From positions 186,001-250,000 of the forward strand of contig BSBK01002802.1 in NCBI GenBank assembly GCA_027943335.1: DNA of 64,000 bases, read 5' to 3'. This stretch comes from Chamaecyparis obtusa (Eukaryota > Streptophyta > Pinopsida > Cupressales > Cupressaceae). A program made the translations under genes and the position numbers. Every line of letters starts with the position of its first letter. The stretch's first letter is position 1. This document shows, one piece after another, positions 23,750-36,981 of the stretch. A model generated the notes under the pieces. It was not told the DNA's origin, ran no database searches, and saw only the letters and a program-made list of their open reading frames with translations.

Positions 23750-24900
23750 TAAAAAGTCCCTATAGAGAACTCAACTGGATAGGACCAAAAGTCCTCTTCA
23801 ACATCTTTTATTCATGATAAACACATTTTTTGAGGACACTATCCAAACATACAATTTAAAGAATGCAAAGATATTTTTGAAAAGTTGATCTTGATGATAA
23901 AGATTGTATTAGAAAAGGATTCATGGTTTTTTCAAATTCTATAATGTTGTTTTTTATTCTAATTAATTGGTCATAAAAAAAAATTGGACTCTGGAATGAT
24001 ATGTACCACTATAAGCTTTATAAATCTTAGTTTCAACTATTCAATTTCACTTTTGCTATAATCTTAAGTAGACCATGTCCCTAACCTAATAAGATTATCC
24101 ATTCAATGCTAATTTATGTAAAACTTATATTATTGTTGAGCTTGTTGTAGATGATCTTTGAGAAACCCCAAGATATATTGGATTTAATTTATCAAATTCT
24201 CATCCATTGGTACCCTACTATTTGTGATTGTTAGTACATCATTGCATACTTGGATTTGAAAGTGGACATACCAATATGATAAGATGTATTGTAGTAGTAC
24301 TCCACCAAGTGCAACCACTTGAACCATGTTGATTGTTGGTTTGAAACTTATTTCCTCAAGTACCTATCAATCGATTTATTTATGATTTATGTTCAAGCAT
24401 CTATTTGGGGTTGATAGCTTGTTCTAAGAGAGAGCAAGTTGTGTGTTCTTAGAATAAATCCTATCATTTAAATGCATTTATAAATTTAGTGCCCATGTTA
24501 TTGACTATGTTCTTGGGTAGTCCATGCAATCTAAACACTTCCTTGAAAAAAAACTGCTACTTTAGGATCCTAGCAAATTAATGAGATGACAAAGAAATAT
24601 GTATATTTATTTAAGTAGTTGACAAAAAAAAAATGAAATCCTTAGTATGCACAATATTTTGATGAAACCCATGGATACTTTGTACAACTACTAATTTGGA
24701 ATGGCCAAGGGTTGAAGCAAACAAATCACTTTTTTAACTTTATTTTAATAGTGTGTGGTGCATTCCTTAATATGTTTGAGAACATCTTGTTTGAGTACAT
24801 CCATGAAAATATTCCTTACATTTTCCTATACTCTTGAATTATTTTTGGTACATTGCTAATGGTGTGTTATAAAATAATCTCAACACATCTTCCTTCATAT
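23750..24900 (-). pseudogene. Ty3/gypsy integrase relic
   Basis: On the minus strand, pieces appear in integrase order. First is a zinc-finger-like tail, DVLKQDVLKHIKECTT (about 24830-24770). Next is FFKEVFRLHGLPKNIV followed by a GTKF stretch (about 24555-24490), which corresponds to the segment with the second catalytic Asp. Then comes WLHLVEYYYNTSYH (about 24320-24275), the core's C-terminal segment. Stops and frameshifts interrupt all of it, and the catalytic Asp in the GTKF segment is replaced. It is a relic of a separate element from the large nest to the right. Confidence 0.7.
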
Positions 24901-25755
24901 GAAATTCACAAACTAGGAAGAATAATTTTTAATATAAAATAAGCCAATCTTCCACCATGTACCTATCATAATTACCACTTCATGTCAATAATGTCAGTAG
25001 AAAATATGTTTTTAGCATATTTAGCTAGAATATTTTACTTTCTAGAGAGAGTGTGAACCCTAATATTTTTCTCCCACTTCATTTATTTTATGCCAATACT
25101 ATAGACTTGTATTTTACCAACCCACTTTAGCTAGATATCAATCAAGTCATGTTGTACGTCAAGAAGAATTTTAAAGTATTATGATAGATTCTCACAATGA
25201 ATCTTCCACAAACCAAAAACTTTTTTGGATTAGGTGTTATACACCTTGCATAATATTAATGATGTTCATTTTATTATTATTTTTGGTGTACCTAGGTACC
25301 CAGGGGTATAGGCATCACTAGGGGAAAATATTCTTGGGGCTACTTTATGCATTTCATACAACATTGAGAAATCTATCTAATGTGGGGTCTCACATTATAA
25401 AAATATATTTAATTTAATATTGGGGAAAAATTAATAATGTGAAAAGTTAGTACCCAATATTAAATGAGGGGTCAATGATATTGTATTCACATATTTTTGT
25501 AGCACATTATTTTACTTTAGCACTTGATTACATCTATGTGAGCATATGTGTATATAAGAAAACACATGTTATTTATTCCCATAAAATATTGTCTACATTT
25601 TTCTAGCACGTGTATTAAATAGACAAACAATACCACCTACACTTTTTCAACACGTGCAATTCTTGGCTAAAATGATTTATATCTCCTTATCTATAAAAAA
25701 ACCATGATCATTTATTATTTTCCTTTTCTATAAGCCATAAAGGGTTGTTATCCTT
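24901..25755. other. AT-rich DNA, no feature recognised
   Basis: This probably contains further decayed gypsy sequence upstream of the integrase relic on the minus strand, but no motif could be fixed. A perfect 12-bp palindrome, GTACCTAGGTAC, lies near 25289. Confidence 0.35.
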
Positions 25756-25759
25756 CGTG

Positions 25760-26330
25760 TTAAACATAATATGGTACTTTTTCTATTCACCATTCTTGCA
25801 TTGAAGTCACCCACTACAATAACTTAAAGATTAAATATCTTTTTTCAATACTAAAAAGGAGTCCTCACTATCTAACCCATTCCTTTTGTAAATATTTGAC
25901 AATTGAGTGCTAGCAAAATAACATTCAACAATTCTAATCATGTGCCTACCATTTTAAAAAAATTACATTTTATGTATTGTGTAATCTTTAGAACTAATTT
26001 TTTCTTTCCCATGTACTTCTTTTATTAAGAGCATTATGCCATCATAACCGTTGCCATTAATAGATACTTCATTCTAGATTATAAATCTCACATGTAACCT
26101 TCAAAAGTAGGTCTCTTGCACCCACCATGCTCATGAGTTTCCTTGAGACATGCTATGCCTCTTCCAATAGTGGTAGGCCTTAGCCCAAGTCCCCTTATCC
26201 ATGGATAACATCTACATTTTGGGGCGACTCTTTGGCTTGGGTAAAAAGGTTAAAGTAATTATTTTTACTTCTTTTTACCCATCCTTTCCTTGTTATGCAC
26301 TTCACTATAATTTTTTACCTTGTGTAAGGT
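25760..26330 (-). pseudogene. LINE endonuclease (exo-endo-phosphatase) relic
   Basis: The minus strand reads VIVVGDFNARMV at about 25840-25789, matching the catalytic (I/V)GDFN segment of the APE-like endonuclease of plant LINEs. Upstream on the same strand are weaker pieces, including GRGIACLKETHEHGGC (about 26170-26110), in the expected order. Multiple stops and shifts are present. No RT was seen nearby. Confidence 0.55.
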
Positions 26331-29130
26331 GGTGGAATGGGGTTCACTAATCTAACTAGGAATTAAACCCATTCAGATCAACCTACATTGAAGAATTGAC
26401 CAACAAACCCATCTTAAACTCTATTAGAAAGAGATGGGCACAAAGGTTGAATAATTATTTTGTTGAGATGCGAATAATTGATTATTAGATATGAGAAGTA
26501 GGTTTGAAGATGTAAATTTTGAAATAATCAACATAAACGGTAAGCTATTGAACAAATGTGTAAATTTTGAGTACAGATCTAGAAAAGGGAATAAGAAAGG
26601 AAACTTACACTAAAATTCGAGCTTGAAAATATAGGACTATGTGGCTATAAGTAGTTAAGCTATTTTTGATAAGCCCATCAAAATCAAAAGAAGGTAAAAT
26701 AAATTATAATTGAGAGGGACATCAAAACTCAGTTCATTGCATCTAATGATGTGATAGTCATGGGTATTTTGGAATATGCAATTTCTTGTATCACCAACCA
26801 TTAAATGAGAAAGGCAAAATTAGAAGGATACTATTAGAGAGAAACTAGATAAGGATGGAGAGATTATAAAAATATTTAAATCCTACTATCGGTAAGATTT
26901 ATTTTGGGTAACTCGGTTTGAATTCTAGAATTAGTTTTGTAATCTCAAAGGTCTCTATATAATGAGGCATCATGTAATGGTTTTAAAGCATCAAGGTGTT
27001 TTTAGATGTATTATCAAGATGTTTGTAAGATCTAGTAAATCAGGAATGGGAGGATCTAAATGCTATAGAATCCAAGCTATATGAATTTTTAATTAATTGA
27101 CCAATGAATCAGAGGAGTGTTGTAGCACTTCGGACAATAATTTTGTATTTGATATTTTTAGTAAATTCATGTGTTCTCGTATATTTTGAGTTGCGTCCAT
27201 CTTCATCCACCATATAATGAAGTATCCACCAAGAAATCACTCCATAACGGAATAAAATATTTTCATTTTATTATCAGTAAAATATTGTTTTCTAGTCTAC
27301 TCAAGGGGCCCTTGTCACCGACTTGTGTATATAAAAAAAAGAAGAATTCAAAAGTGCGATTCTTTAATTTGGTTTTTTTTATTTCAATTTCAATTTGTCA
27401 ATTGTAATTAAATTCTTTTCATATTATATAATAGAAATGGAATCTATTGAAATAGATCTTATATAACCCAAACAGACAAATAAAAAATGCAATTATAATA
27501 TTGAACAACATTAATAAAACTAAATTAAACTCAAAAATATATATTTTTGATGTTGAACAACATTAACGAAAGCTGAATTAAACTGATTGGTAATAGACCA
27601 ACCAAAATGAAAGGGAAAACAATCTAAGGATCAGAGATGGTTAATGTTACCTTCAGGGATCTCTTTCATTGACTCGTGTATAGAGGAAAGATGAATTCAA
27701 AAGTATCTTGTTTTTGAATTATTATATTTATTGGATCTTGCAATTAAATTCTTTGTCTTATTGTTTAACAAGGACGCATAGCATCTAGTTCCTGTCAATT
27801 CAAATATTGAGTAAAAACTTGCAGTCAATAAAAATAAAAAACAATTTAAAAGTAGTTGTAAGAACAAAGGAAACATCTAATAAAATGGAATTGTTTTTAT
27901 TTTATTAATATAAATAACGTTATGTTTAAAAAATTAAATAAAAAATTTCCAAATTGTTCTAAAGAATATGCACACAATATTAGTAAAAATTCAATAAATA
28001 GTGGAACTATATAAATACAAAAAGTTGTTCAAAAATAAAATGTTATGATTGGACAGTTAAATTAGAAAGTTGCATAAAGTTTGTAAAATAATTTAATGAT
28101 TTTGCACAAAAAGCCAAACGCATGACTGTAGCAAAAAGCAGCCAATAAAATTAGAGATAAAGATTTTTTGTACAATTATGACAAATTCAATATATAGTAG
28201 ACCTATATAAATGCAAAAAGTTGTTTAAAAATAAAATGCTATGATTGGACAGTTAAAAGAAACAGTTGCTTTTCAATGAATGCTATACTGCCTCTGGCAG
28301 AAACTAATAAGAGTACTGTAAAATAATGAAATAGTTTTCAAATAGTCCAAACATATAAATCAAAGAAAAATTTAAGATGGTGGGCTCTGCTAATGAAAGC
28401 AAAATTAAACCAATAAAAATATATTTATGATGTTAAATAGCATTGGTGAAAGTTGAATTAAACTGATTGTCAATAGACATTTTTTTTTTTGCCTCATTCG
28501 GATTAGAGATAATTGATGTTACTTTGTAGGAAAAAAACATGTCTCATCAGTCTATTACCAGCCAAATACTCTTTCTTGTCAATCAGATACCCTTTCTTTA
28601 ATCTACTGAAATGTCCCTCTCTTTCATTTGGATGAGTCAGCAGTGATTAAGGCTTTTCCCTATTGTATAATAAAGCTGAAAAGGGACTTCATATCAGCCA
28701 AACAGTGTGAACCATAAATATATTAATAATAAACAATGCTGACAAAACTCAAATAAACCAAATCAGAATTATTATTTTCTATGATCCTAGTCAAGACATG
28801 TGAAGGAGAAACATAAGAGTCACAGGCTGTAAAGGCATGTACATCTCAATCTTCTAAAGAAGATGAGTCCACTTATACGCCCAAATCAGTGTTGCGTCTT
28901 GGGCTCTTCAAAAGTTTGTAGACTCCAGCTCTTCTACACAAGTAATCAACTCCTAACAGTTAATTGTACCAAAAGTTCTACCTTTTGTACAAATATGCTA
29001 ATGGTACAAATATAAATCATAATGTCCAAATATCTTAATGGTAGAAGCTCAAATCATAGAATTTCAAGTCTAAATATTTGAAGAATGAGTCATATCAAAT
29101 TTAATTATGCTAAAAGTAGAGTATAGTCAA
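26331..29130. other. AT-rich intergenic DNA with dispersed duplications
   Basis: There is no gene. A sequence with GATGTT...AACA...CATTA..GAAAG.TGAATTAAACTGATT occurs near 27550 and again near 28418. This and the repeat at 27991-28260 show that the region has grown by local duplication. Confidence 0.45.
27991..28260. repeat. Direct repeat, about 70 bp, spaced 198 bp
   Basis: The segment containing AAAAAGTTGTTCAAAAATAA and ATGATTGGACAGTTAAA occurs at about 27991-28060 and again at about 28189-28258. The few differences are mostly single bases. The DNA between the copies is unrelated. Confidence 0.75.
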
Positions 29131-29133
29131 GTC

Positions 29134-29182
29134 ATATCAATATCAATATCAATATCAATATCAATATCAATATCAATATCAA
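29134..29182. repeat. (ATATCA)8 microsatellite
   Basis: Eight uninterrupted hexamer units of ATATCA. The surrounding 300 bp is rich in the related words CATATCAAGT and AATATGTTAAT, so the array may have grown from local sequence. Confidence 0.95.
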
Positions 29183-29323
29183 GTTCAAATATGTTAATAA
29201 TAGAAATATAAATCATATCATCCAATTATGTTAATGGTAGAATTATATTATCATATCAAGTCTAATATGTTAATTAAAATCATATTAATTCAAGTCTAAA
29301 CATTAAAGTATAAGTGTTAATAA

Positions 29324-29432
29324 TAGAGTATAATCATATCAAGTTTGAATATAATAGTAGAGTATAATCCTATCATATCAAGTTTGAATATAATAGTAGA
29401 GTATAATCCTATCATATCAAGTTCAAATATGT
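29324..29432. repeat. Three-unit tandem repeat, 34-39 bp
   Basis: The unit TAGAGTATAATC followed by CATATCAAGTT begins at about 29324, 29358 and 29397. Units two and three share an extra CTAT insertion. Confidence 0.8.
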
Positions 29433-29476
29433 TAATGATTGAAGTATAAATCAAATCATATCAAGTTATGAATTTG

Positions 29477-29732
29477 GAGTATAGGTCATGTAAGCTATGT
29501 TATAATGTCAAATCTCTAGAAGTTCTGATTAGTGAAAGTCAAGTGCACATGCGATGATATCTAAAAAAACCAATAGAATATTTAGATTTTCAATTTTGAG
29601 TTTAGAGTATAGGTCATGTAAGCTATATTATTATGTCAAATCTTTTGAAGTTTTGATCAGTGAAAGTCGAGTGCACATGCCATGATATCTTAAAAAGCCA
29701 AGTAGGATATGTAGAGTTCAAATCAAAATTGA
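29477..29732. repeat. Two-unit tandem duplication, about 128 bp
   Basis: Units begin GAGTATAGGTCATGTAAGCT at 29477 and 29605. They share TATGTCAAATCT, GTGAAAGTC, GAGTGCACATGC and ATGATATCT in order. There are about a dozen differences between the copies. Confidence 0.85.
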
Positions 29733-30942
29733 AAATTTGGATTACAACTCATGCGCATTGTACATATGACATATATTTCCGTCAAATAAATAAATATGTG
29801 TAGAGAAGATAAATGATAAAGAATGAGAAATATTGCAAGTAAGATTGTTTTCCTAGTTATTTATAAAACTTTGTATTTTATTAATATATGAACTACACAT
29901 GTAGATAACAGTATATGAAGACATTTTTAAAATATTTTGCGTATACATATAGAAGAATGAAATGTTGTTTCATATCTATATTTCTAAGTGAATCTATTGA
30001 GATTTTAGAGTTAAAATAGGGTACAAATAGACTTCTATCTATCAAAGAGGTATTAAATTAAGGCTATCACCAACTCCTCTCATAGAGGAAGTTCTAGCTC
30101 GTATTTAATATCAATTTGAGATCTATAAGATAAAGAATTAGGAAAAATCAAATTCGAGCTTCATACTTGGTAAATGACATTAAATATGGTAGTGCATGAT
30201 CAACAAAAAATGCTACATGGGAAGCTCTTATTTTGAGGCCACTAAAGAAGTTTGGAAATTATAGATATGTTGTCAAAACATTCTTAATGCTAGGAGAGTT
30301 CATTTTGGGTGACTTGCCTATTATTTTCAAGTGTTTTGACTAGCAAGAAGAAGTGTGGAAGTCAAGGGGCACACGTGGATTTTCGTGAAATATTTCCATG
30401 AGACTTGCCAAGATTGACCTCGCACGAACACAAGTATTATGGATATGCTCATCTATTTTGTTGATATATATAATTTTTCCTTTGGTTATACCAATACCAT
30501 GGGCAAGGTCCTTGCCCTTGTAATCTTAGCTTTTTAAATTTTGATATTTTAAATATTTTTGGAAAAATTATGTATTTTTTATCTTGGGTTTTGTGGGGCA
30601 TGGTATATATAGGTGCATATTATAAAAGGTGTAGCTTACATCATAGTATTAAGAATATAAAAAAGAGTTTTCTCAGTTATAGGGCATACAAATATAATTT
30701 TTAAGGTTTTGGACATTTGTTTGGGTCTTCAAATGTCAATATGAAACTTAATTAAACAAAACAAGTTACAATGACATGAATCTCTTTGAGATCTTTAGTT
30801 TTTTGAAAATGAATTAATCAAATTCTCAAATCAAAATATATAGCCTCTAAAAGTTGGTCCTCCCTTACAAGAAATGTAAGAGTATCTATCATACATAAGA
30901 TAGATTTTGGAAGGATTTACACTTACTAACTTCTCATGAAAC

Positions 30943-31731
30943 TGATGCAGGAGCATCCTAGGTGTAAGGGAAATCTTGCATCACCCAAAAAATATTTTTG
31001 ATTTCTTTTCAATAAGGGTTATCTTGTGCAGAGCTACTATTTATGAAAACTTATTATTTTTAGTAAGTTGGTCATACGAGCTTGGAATGTTCTGATTTCA
31101 TAGGTGGAGGTTCATCTTAGTCATATAAGTCTACCAGTTGAGTTTCATTACCATGTTATCTATATTGGTGAAGTTACTTAGGTTTTTGGGTACAAAATCT
31201 TTGAACTCAATTTTGAAGGTCTTCAAGGCTCTGAAACAAGGTTGAACCAATTGATTGGGGCTTACATAAGTCAAGTGTTGTAGATCTAGAGTTGCCATTT
31301 CTAAAAAGTGGTTATAATAGCTAAACGAAGCTACGATTAAAAAGTTATGGCCTCTGGAAGTTTGTCTACCTAAAAATATAATTTGTAATTATTTTGAGCC
31401 GACCCTAATGTAAAAAAAATGAAAAATAAAATAATTCTAAGGGCGGTCGGCCTTAATGTCTAAAATTCTGGAACCTTCTCGGGCGGTGGAAATTGCCTAT
31501 ATAAGGAAGGCCTGTAGTGTTTTCTAGGGTAGTTCTAGGTAGTTATTCGAGGCTTTGTCTTATGGAATATTGTAAGGAAAATGCCCATGTGGCTTTGCAT
31601 ATTGCAATTCTGAAATTTGTAATTGCACACTTGTGGAGATAATAAGAAGCCCATTTTTTGTTCTTGCAAATTGTTGTTGTGTCTCTATTTCTGTTATGTG
31701 TTTGTGGTATTAAGGAGACTACCCTTCATCA
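30943..31731 (+). repeat. 5' LTR of gypsy-1
   Basis: It starts TGATGCAGGAGCATCC and ends CCCTTCATCA, and is 789 bp long. The gypsy-2 LTRs are 854 bp, so this copy has net deletions. The transcribed end contains TATATAAGGAAGGCC (about 31498), a likely TATA region, as in the gypsy-2 LTR. Confidence 0.85.
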
Positions 31732-31832
31732 AGTGCTATCAGATCAAGAGTTCCTGAGTGTGTAGATAGATTGCCGATTGTGAGGTAGTTTGCACTAGGA
31801 CCGTGGTTTAGGGTTTCAACTATAGTGCGGAA

Positions 31833-34800
31833 ATGCCTCCATGAAGGGAATGTGGTGGAAGAGCTAGAAGTGTGTCAGCTGAGGTTAGAGCACTCTAGAG
31901 ACAAGTGCAAACATTGCAAGAAGAGATTCACAAAGGGATGAATCTTGTAGTAAGAGATGAAAGTGAGGATGAAGCTGAAGATGAAGAAAGTTTTGATCAT
32001 GAAGGAGAAGGCAAAATTTTGAACCAAGAGGAAGAAAGGATTTTCTGGGCCATTTCCATGATTGGGAAAAAACCTAAGATTGAGGTTCCTACATTTTTAG
32101 GAAACCTTAAACTAGAGGAGTTGATCGACTGGACCAATGAATTAGAAAAATATTTTGAGTACGAAGATATCGAGGATCCTGATAGGGTCGAGTTTGTGAA
32201 GGCCAGATTGAAGGGTCATGCAAAAATCTAGTGGCATGAGATTCAATTGGAGAGAAATAGAAGATGAAAGGAGAAATTCACAAGATGGGATCAGATGGTC
32301 GATAAATTGAAGCAATAATTCATTCCTATTGATTATGAGCTTGATCTACTAAAAAAAATGCATAGGTTGAAGCAAGCAGGGAGATTTGTTTAAGAGTACA
32401 CGGAGGAGTTCTATCGAGTCCTTATTAGAACATGCCATGCGGCAGCTAATAAGGATAAAGTTTCCCATTACTTTAATGTGTTGAGGCTGAATATTTAGGA
32501 GGAGTTGAATTTGGTCTGAATGAATAGTAATGAAGAGACATTCCAATTTTCTCGAAGAGTAGAGGAAAAATTGAACAAGAAGTTTGAGAATAGGCAAAGC
32601 GGAAGAGGTCATGGTGGAAGATCCAGTGGATGGTCTTATGGAGGCCGAGATGAAGATCATAAAAAGAAGGATGAGGTCAGTAGAAGTCAAAATTAGAGAT
32701 GAAACAATTTTAGTCATTTCCATGATCAAAATAATAGAGATTAGAGATGAAGGGGAAGAGGAAAAAGACCAAGAAGAGGAGGCTTCAGTGGAGCATGTTT
32801 TCACTGTGGAGAAGAAGGTCACAGAGTATATGAATGTCCTCAATGCCAAGGAAGGACAGATAGGAAAACTAAAGGCCAGGCCAAAGTTGCACATGTGGAT
32901 GAAGATGCCAAATCATCACATTCTAAGATGTTAAAAGAGAAGTCCTAGTTAATAGAAGAGTCCTACTGAGTGGTGAGAATGAACCTGAGCAATGGAGGAG
33001 CTTGCTTCACACTAGGTGCAAGTGTGAGGATAAGTGTTGTGATGTAATTATCGATAATGGAAGAAATGACAATTTGGTGTTAGAAGAGATGGTAACAAAG
33101 TTAAAGCTCTAGAGGTAGAAATACCCATATCCATACCAGATCGCCTAGGTGTAGGAGGACCACAAGGTCATGGTCAATGAAAAGTGTCTAGTAAAGTTCA
33201 AGATTGGGTGATACCATGATGAGGTACTATGTGATATCATACCCATAGATGTGTGTTATATGTTTCTGGGTAGGTTGTGGCAGTTTGACAGGCATGTTGT
33301 ACATGATGGTCATGTGAATACTTATTCCCTGACAAAGGATGGTGTGCGACATAAGCTAAAGCCATTGAAAGACATAGAAGAAAATGTATGTAGTAATGAA
33401 AGAATATGTTTTGTTGATGTTTGACTAGCTTTTAGATAAAGTTTATTAGGAGTTTTAGCAATATTTGTGGACCCTTGACTGAAACAATGAGAGGGGATAG
33501 GAAAGAGGTTAAGTGGACTACATGTGCAAATAAGAGTTTTAAACTATTGAAAATAAAAGTTACAAAACAACCTATTTTAGCACTTCCAAATTTTAATAAG
33601 GTGTTTCAAGTAGACTGTGATGCTAGTGGTACTGCAATAGGAGCTATTTTGAGCCAAGAAGGTAGACCTATTGCTTATTTCAATGAGAAGTTAAATGATG
33701 CCAAGAGGAAATATTTTGTTTATGATTAGAAATTTTATACTTTAGTTCAGGCATTGTAAAAGTGGAGACACTATCTTCTTCCTAAGGAATTTTTTTTGTA
33801 TATTGGTCATCAAGCTTTACAATATTTGAATAGTCAAGGAAAGTTGAATTAGAAATATTTGAAATGGGTTGAGTTTTTGCTGAGTTACACATTTGTTTTG
33901 AAACAACAGAGTGGAAAGTCTAATAGGGTTGTAGATGCTCTTAGCAGAAGAAAGCTTTTGTTGACAAAGATGCAGATTGAGATGGTTGGGTTCAAGGAAC
34001 TCAAGAGTTTATATCAAGAGGATCCTGATTTTGGTGAAGCTTGGAAAGCTTGTACATAACCTACTACTCTAGATAGAACAAAGCAGCTCAATTTCATCAT
34101 CCAAGATGGTAGGCTATTTAGAGGGAGTCAGTTGTGCACTCTACGAAGTTCTATGAGGGAGAATCTCATCAAGGAGAAGCATAATGGATGATTGGTTGGA
34201 CATTTTTGTCATGATAAAACCCTTGCTTTGGTTAGTGAAAATTATTACTCACCATAGTTGCATCAAGATGTCAAGAAGTCTGTACAAAGTTGTAGAGTAT
34301 GTCAAATGGAAAAAGGAGTAAAGTAGAATACATGGTTGTATCAGCCATTACCTATACCAGAGAAGCCATGTGAGGATATTATTATGGACTTTCTTCTTGG
34401 TTTACCAAGGAATTATTGGGGACATGATTCAATTTTTGTGGTGGTTGATAGGTTTTCAAGGATGGCACATTTCATTCCCTACAAAAAGAAAAATGATGTT
34501 GTTCATGTGGTAGAATTGTTTTTCAAAGAAGTGGTGAGACTACATGGTCTCCCAAATAGCATAGTTTTAGATCAAGATACTAAGTTTGTTGGATATTTCT
34601 GGCACACATTGTGGAAGAAGTTAAAGACTGATTTGAAGTTTAGCTCATCACATCATCCACAGACTGATGGACAGACAAAGGTGGTAAATAGGAGTTTGAG
34701 GAATTTGCTGAGATGTTTGGTTGGAGATAAGCCAATGGGATGGGATTTGATTTTACCATAGACAAAATTTGCATACAATAATTATGTCAGTAGGAGCACT

Positions 34801-35433
34801 GGTAAATCACCATTCTAGATTGTATATGGAAGTAGTCCCAGAAATGCTTTTGAATTGAGGAAGATAGACAAAGGAGAAATAAGTAGTGCTAGAATTGAGG
34901 ATTTTGCAGAATATTTGAAGAACATCCATGAGGAGGTGAGGAAGCACATTACTAAGATGAATACGCAGTATAAGGCTAAGGCATATGAGAAAAGGAGGCA
35001 AAAGGAATTTTAGGTTGGGGATTAAGTCATGGTTCATTTGCGGAAGGAGCAATTTTTGGTAGGTACATATAACAAGTTGAAAATGAAGAAGTTTGGGCCA
35101 TGTAAGATGCTGAAGAAGCATGATTCAGGAAATGCCTATGAAGTAGAGTTTCCTGCTGAGCTGAATATTTCACCAGTATTTAACATTTTAGATCTGATAG
35201 AGTATCACGAAGGAGATTTTAAAGATGAGATCACATAAGCATAGCGGAGTATTCTGACAACTACTTCAACTATCAAGGAGAGTGAGGATATACTAGATAG
35301 TCATGTTGGCACAAGCACAAGGAACATGACATATGAAGAATATTTGGTCAAATGGAAATGCTGACCTATAGAAGATTCATCATGGTTGACAAGGGAGGAG
35401 GTTAATCGTCTTGGTTTTCCTCTAGACACTTGA
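31833..35433 (+). pseudogene. Gypsy-1 gag-pol remnant
   Basis: A gag-like start (MPP) at 31833 is broken almost at once by a TGA where gypsy-2 has CGA. An open gag piece follows (31905-32231), then a zinc-knuckle region (near 32795) and a protease region without an intact frame. After the RT deletion there are RNase H pieces (33475-33960), the integrase zinc finger and core (34200-34760), and a C-terminal chromodomain-like segment (about 35320-35400). The integrase core keeps the two Asp positions, but the third catalytic position in the DGQT motif is Lys (34678-34680) instead of Glu. Stops at 34189, 34816, 35011 and 35362 match stop positions in gypsy-2. Confidence 0.85.
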
Positions 35434-35471
35434 GACGTGATAGGGTCATTTCTCAAAAAATCCTAGGTGTC

Positions 35472-35605
35472 TGATGCAGGAGCATCCTGGGTGTAAGGGC
35501 AATCTTGCATCACCCAAAAAATATTTTTGGTTTCTTTTCAATAAGGGCTATCTTGTGCATAGCTATTATTCATGGAAACTTACTATTTTTAGTAAGTTGG
35601 TCATG
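35472..35605 (+). repeat. Truncated 3' LTR of gypsy-1
   Basis: It matches the first 134 bp of the 5' LTR (TGATGCAGG... to AGTAAGTTGGTCAT). Similarity then stops abruptly at the TG that begins the copia LTR at 35606. The break is an insertion site, not decay. Confidence 0.9.
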
Positions 35606-36981
35606 TGATGAACTACAATTGATTGAATATATGAATGAACTGAACGAACATTGATTAGAGATCACCGAGCTACTGAAATGATATGTAAGATGATTAAATC
35701 AGTCAATATGTTGTCATTGATGTCAACTAGTTTTGACAGTACTTATCATGTTAGTTACAAACATCTGAATATCTATTGAAGGAAGAAAAGATGAAGAACT
35801 GAGATATCTACATGAGTAAAAGATGGATATGACAAATAAGGATAAGGAAAACATTGGGTAACTTATTGATGAGTCTATGAATTTATATTATTGACTTGAG
35901 CATGTTACATTAATCTACTATGAAGAAGAGATTTGAAATTGAACATGTTAATGTGGTCGGTAATTGAAGATTTTTGTATACACTGAGCCAGTGCAGTGTA
36001 ATCGACTGATAGTGTTAACTGAGCTAGTTTAACTAGTTATTGCCGACGTATTTTTATATCAACCGAGTATGGATGAAAACATTAAATGCTAAGAACAACT
36101 GAATGAATTTGATGATCTGGAAATAGTTATGATTTTGAGATTAAGGATAAAGTTTGTTATGAGATCCATTGGTAACAAAATTTAGAGAAGATCTAAAGGA
36201 TAAGATTGAAATGTGTTAATGACACATCTGTCGAGGAAGGTTTAAGAGGCAAAATGGATGAAGGAGATTAAGCAGAAAAATCTAATGACTAATATGAAAA
36301 TGGTTTACTTGTTTATATAAGAGATATGAGTTTCATTATTGATACATGTTGGAAAGAAGAAGACTGCAAAGATTTCACATGAAGACTTTATTCATGCATG
36401 CCTGATCAAACTCGTTAGTGAAAGAATCGATACTGCAGACATTACCGAGCGTCAGAGAACCATTTACCGAGTGAAAGTAAGTTGAGAAATATTGAGGAAG
36501 TGAATTGATTAATGATCAGAGGATATTTGTATGGGCTCAACATAGATCTAAATATTTGCAATTGAGTTGTATTGAATTAGATCAATACTGTATTAGTTTA
36601 ACCATTGATTCAGAAAATATCTTAACTGAGTGGACTTAACAGTCTTATATTCTATCCTATGACATTCGTTGAATGTAAAGTGTTATCTTGTTGACCCCAT
36701 AGTGAATGCTGGTCAAAAGTTAACTATTAGTGATAAATACTCTAACCAGGTCACATGTAATAGTGTGTATTGTAACCTTTAACAGGGTTGTCTCTTCATC
36801 GAGCTCACTTCAAAAGAGTGAATTATTTTGGGTTACCGGTCCTAGGTGGTTTTTTCCTTAGCAGAGTTTTCATGTTAAATCATTGTGTTATGTTGTATTT
36901 GTGATGATTGTTTTGCTATCATATTTTACATACTACATAATTGATTTAGTCGGTAATCACAGTTGGATAATTACTGGTAAT
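35606..36981 (+). repeat. Copia 5' LTR, left part
   Basis: It begins TGATGAACTAC, matching the 3' LTR start TGATAAACTAC at 63882. It ends where the Tat-like element's LTR begins (TGTACACAC at 36982), with GTAAT as the flanking 5 bases. The right part resumes at 58083. Confidence 0.85.

Larger units (their letters stand above)
30943..35605 (+). mobile_element. Gypsy-1: chromodomain Ty3/gypsy LTR retrotransposon, decayed and cut off at its 3' LTR
   Basis: The 5' LTR is 30943-31731 (TGATGCAGG...CTTCATCA). A degenerate primer-binding site follows, then remnants of gag, protease, RNase H, integrase and chromodomain. The 3' LTR starts at 35472 and is cut after 134 bp by the copia element at 35606; its remainder must lie beyond the window. 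The aligned 134 bp differ at about 9 positions from the 5' LTR. It is the same family as gypsy-2. Relative to gypsy-2, a block equal to 48828-49740 (913 bp, the RT core) is missing at the junction 33419/33420. Many in-frame stops are present. Confidence 0.9.

Noticed and set aside
25284..25300. 12-bp palindrome GTACCTAGGTAC
   Set aside because: A single palindrome without flanking repeats or target duplication.
30499..30515. Perfect 7-bp inverted repeat GGGCAAG-GTC-CTTGCCC
   Set aside because: Isolated, short and without neighbouring features. Such hairpins occur by chance in 64 kb.
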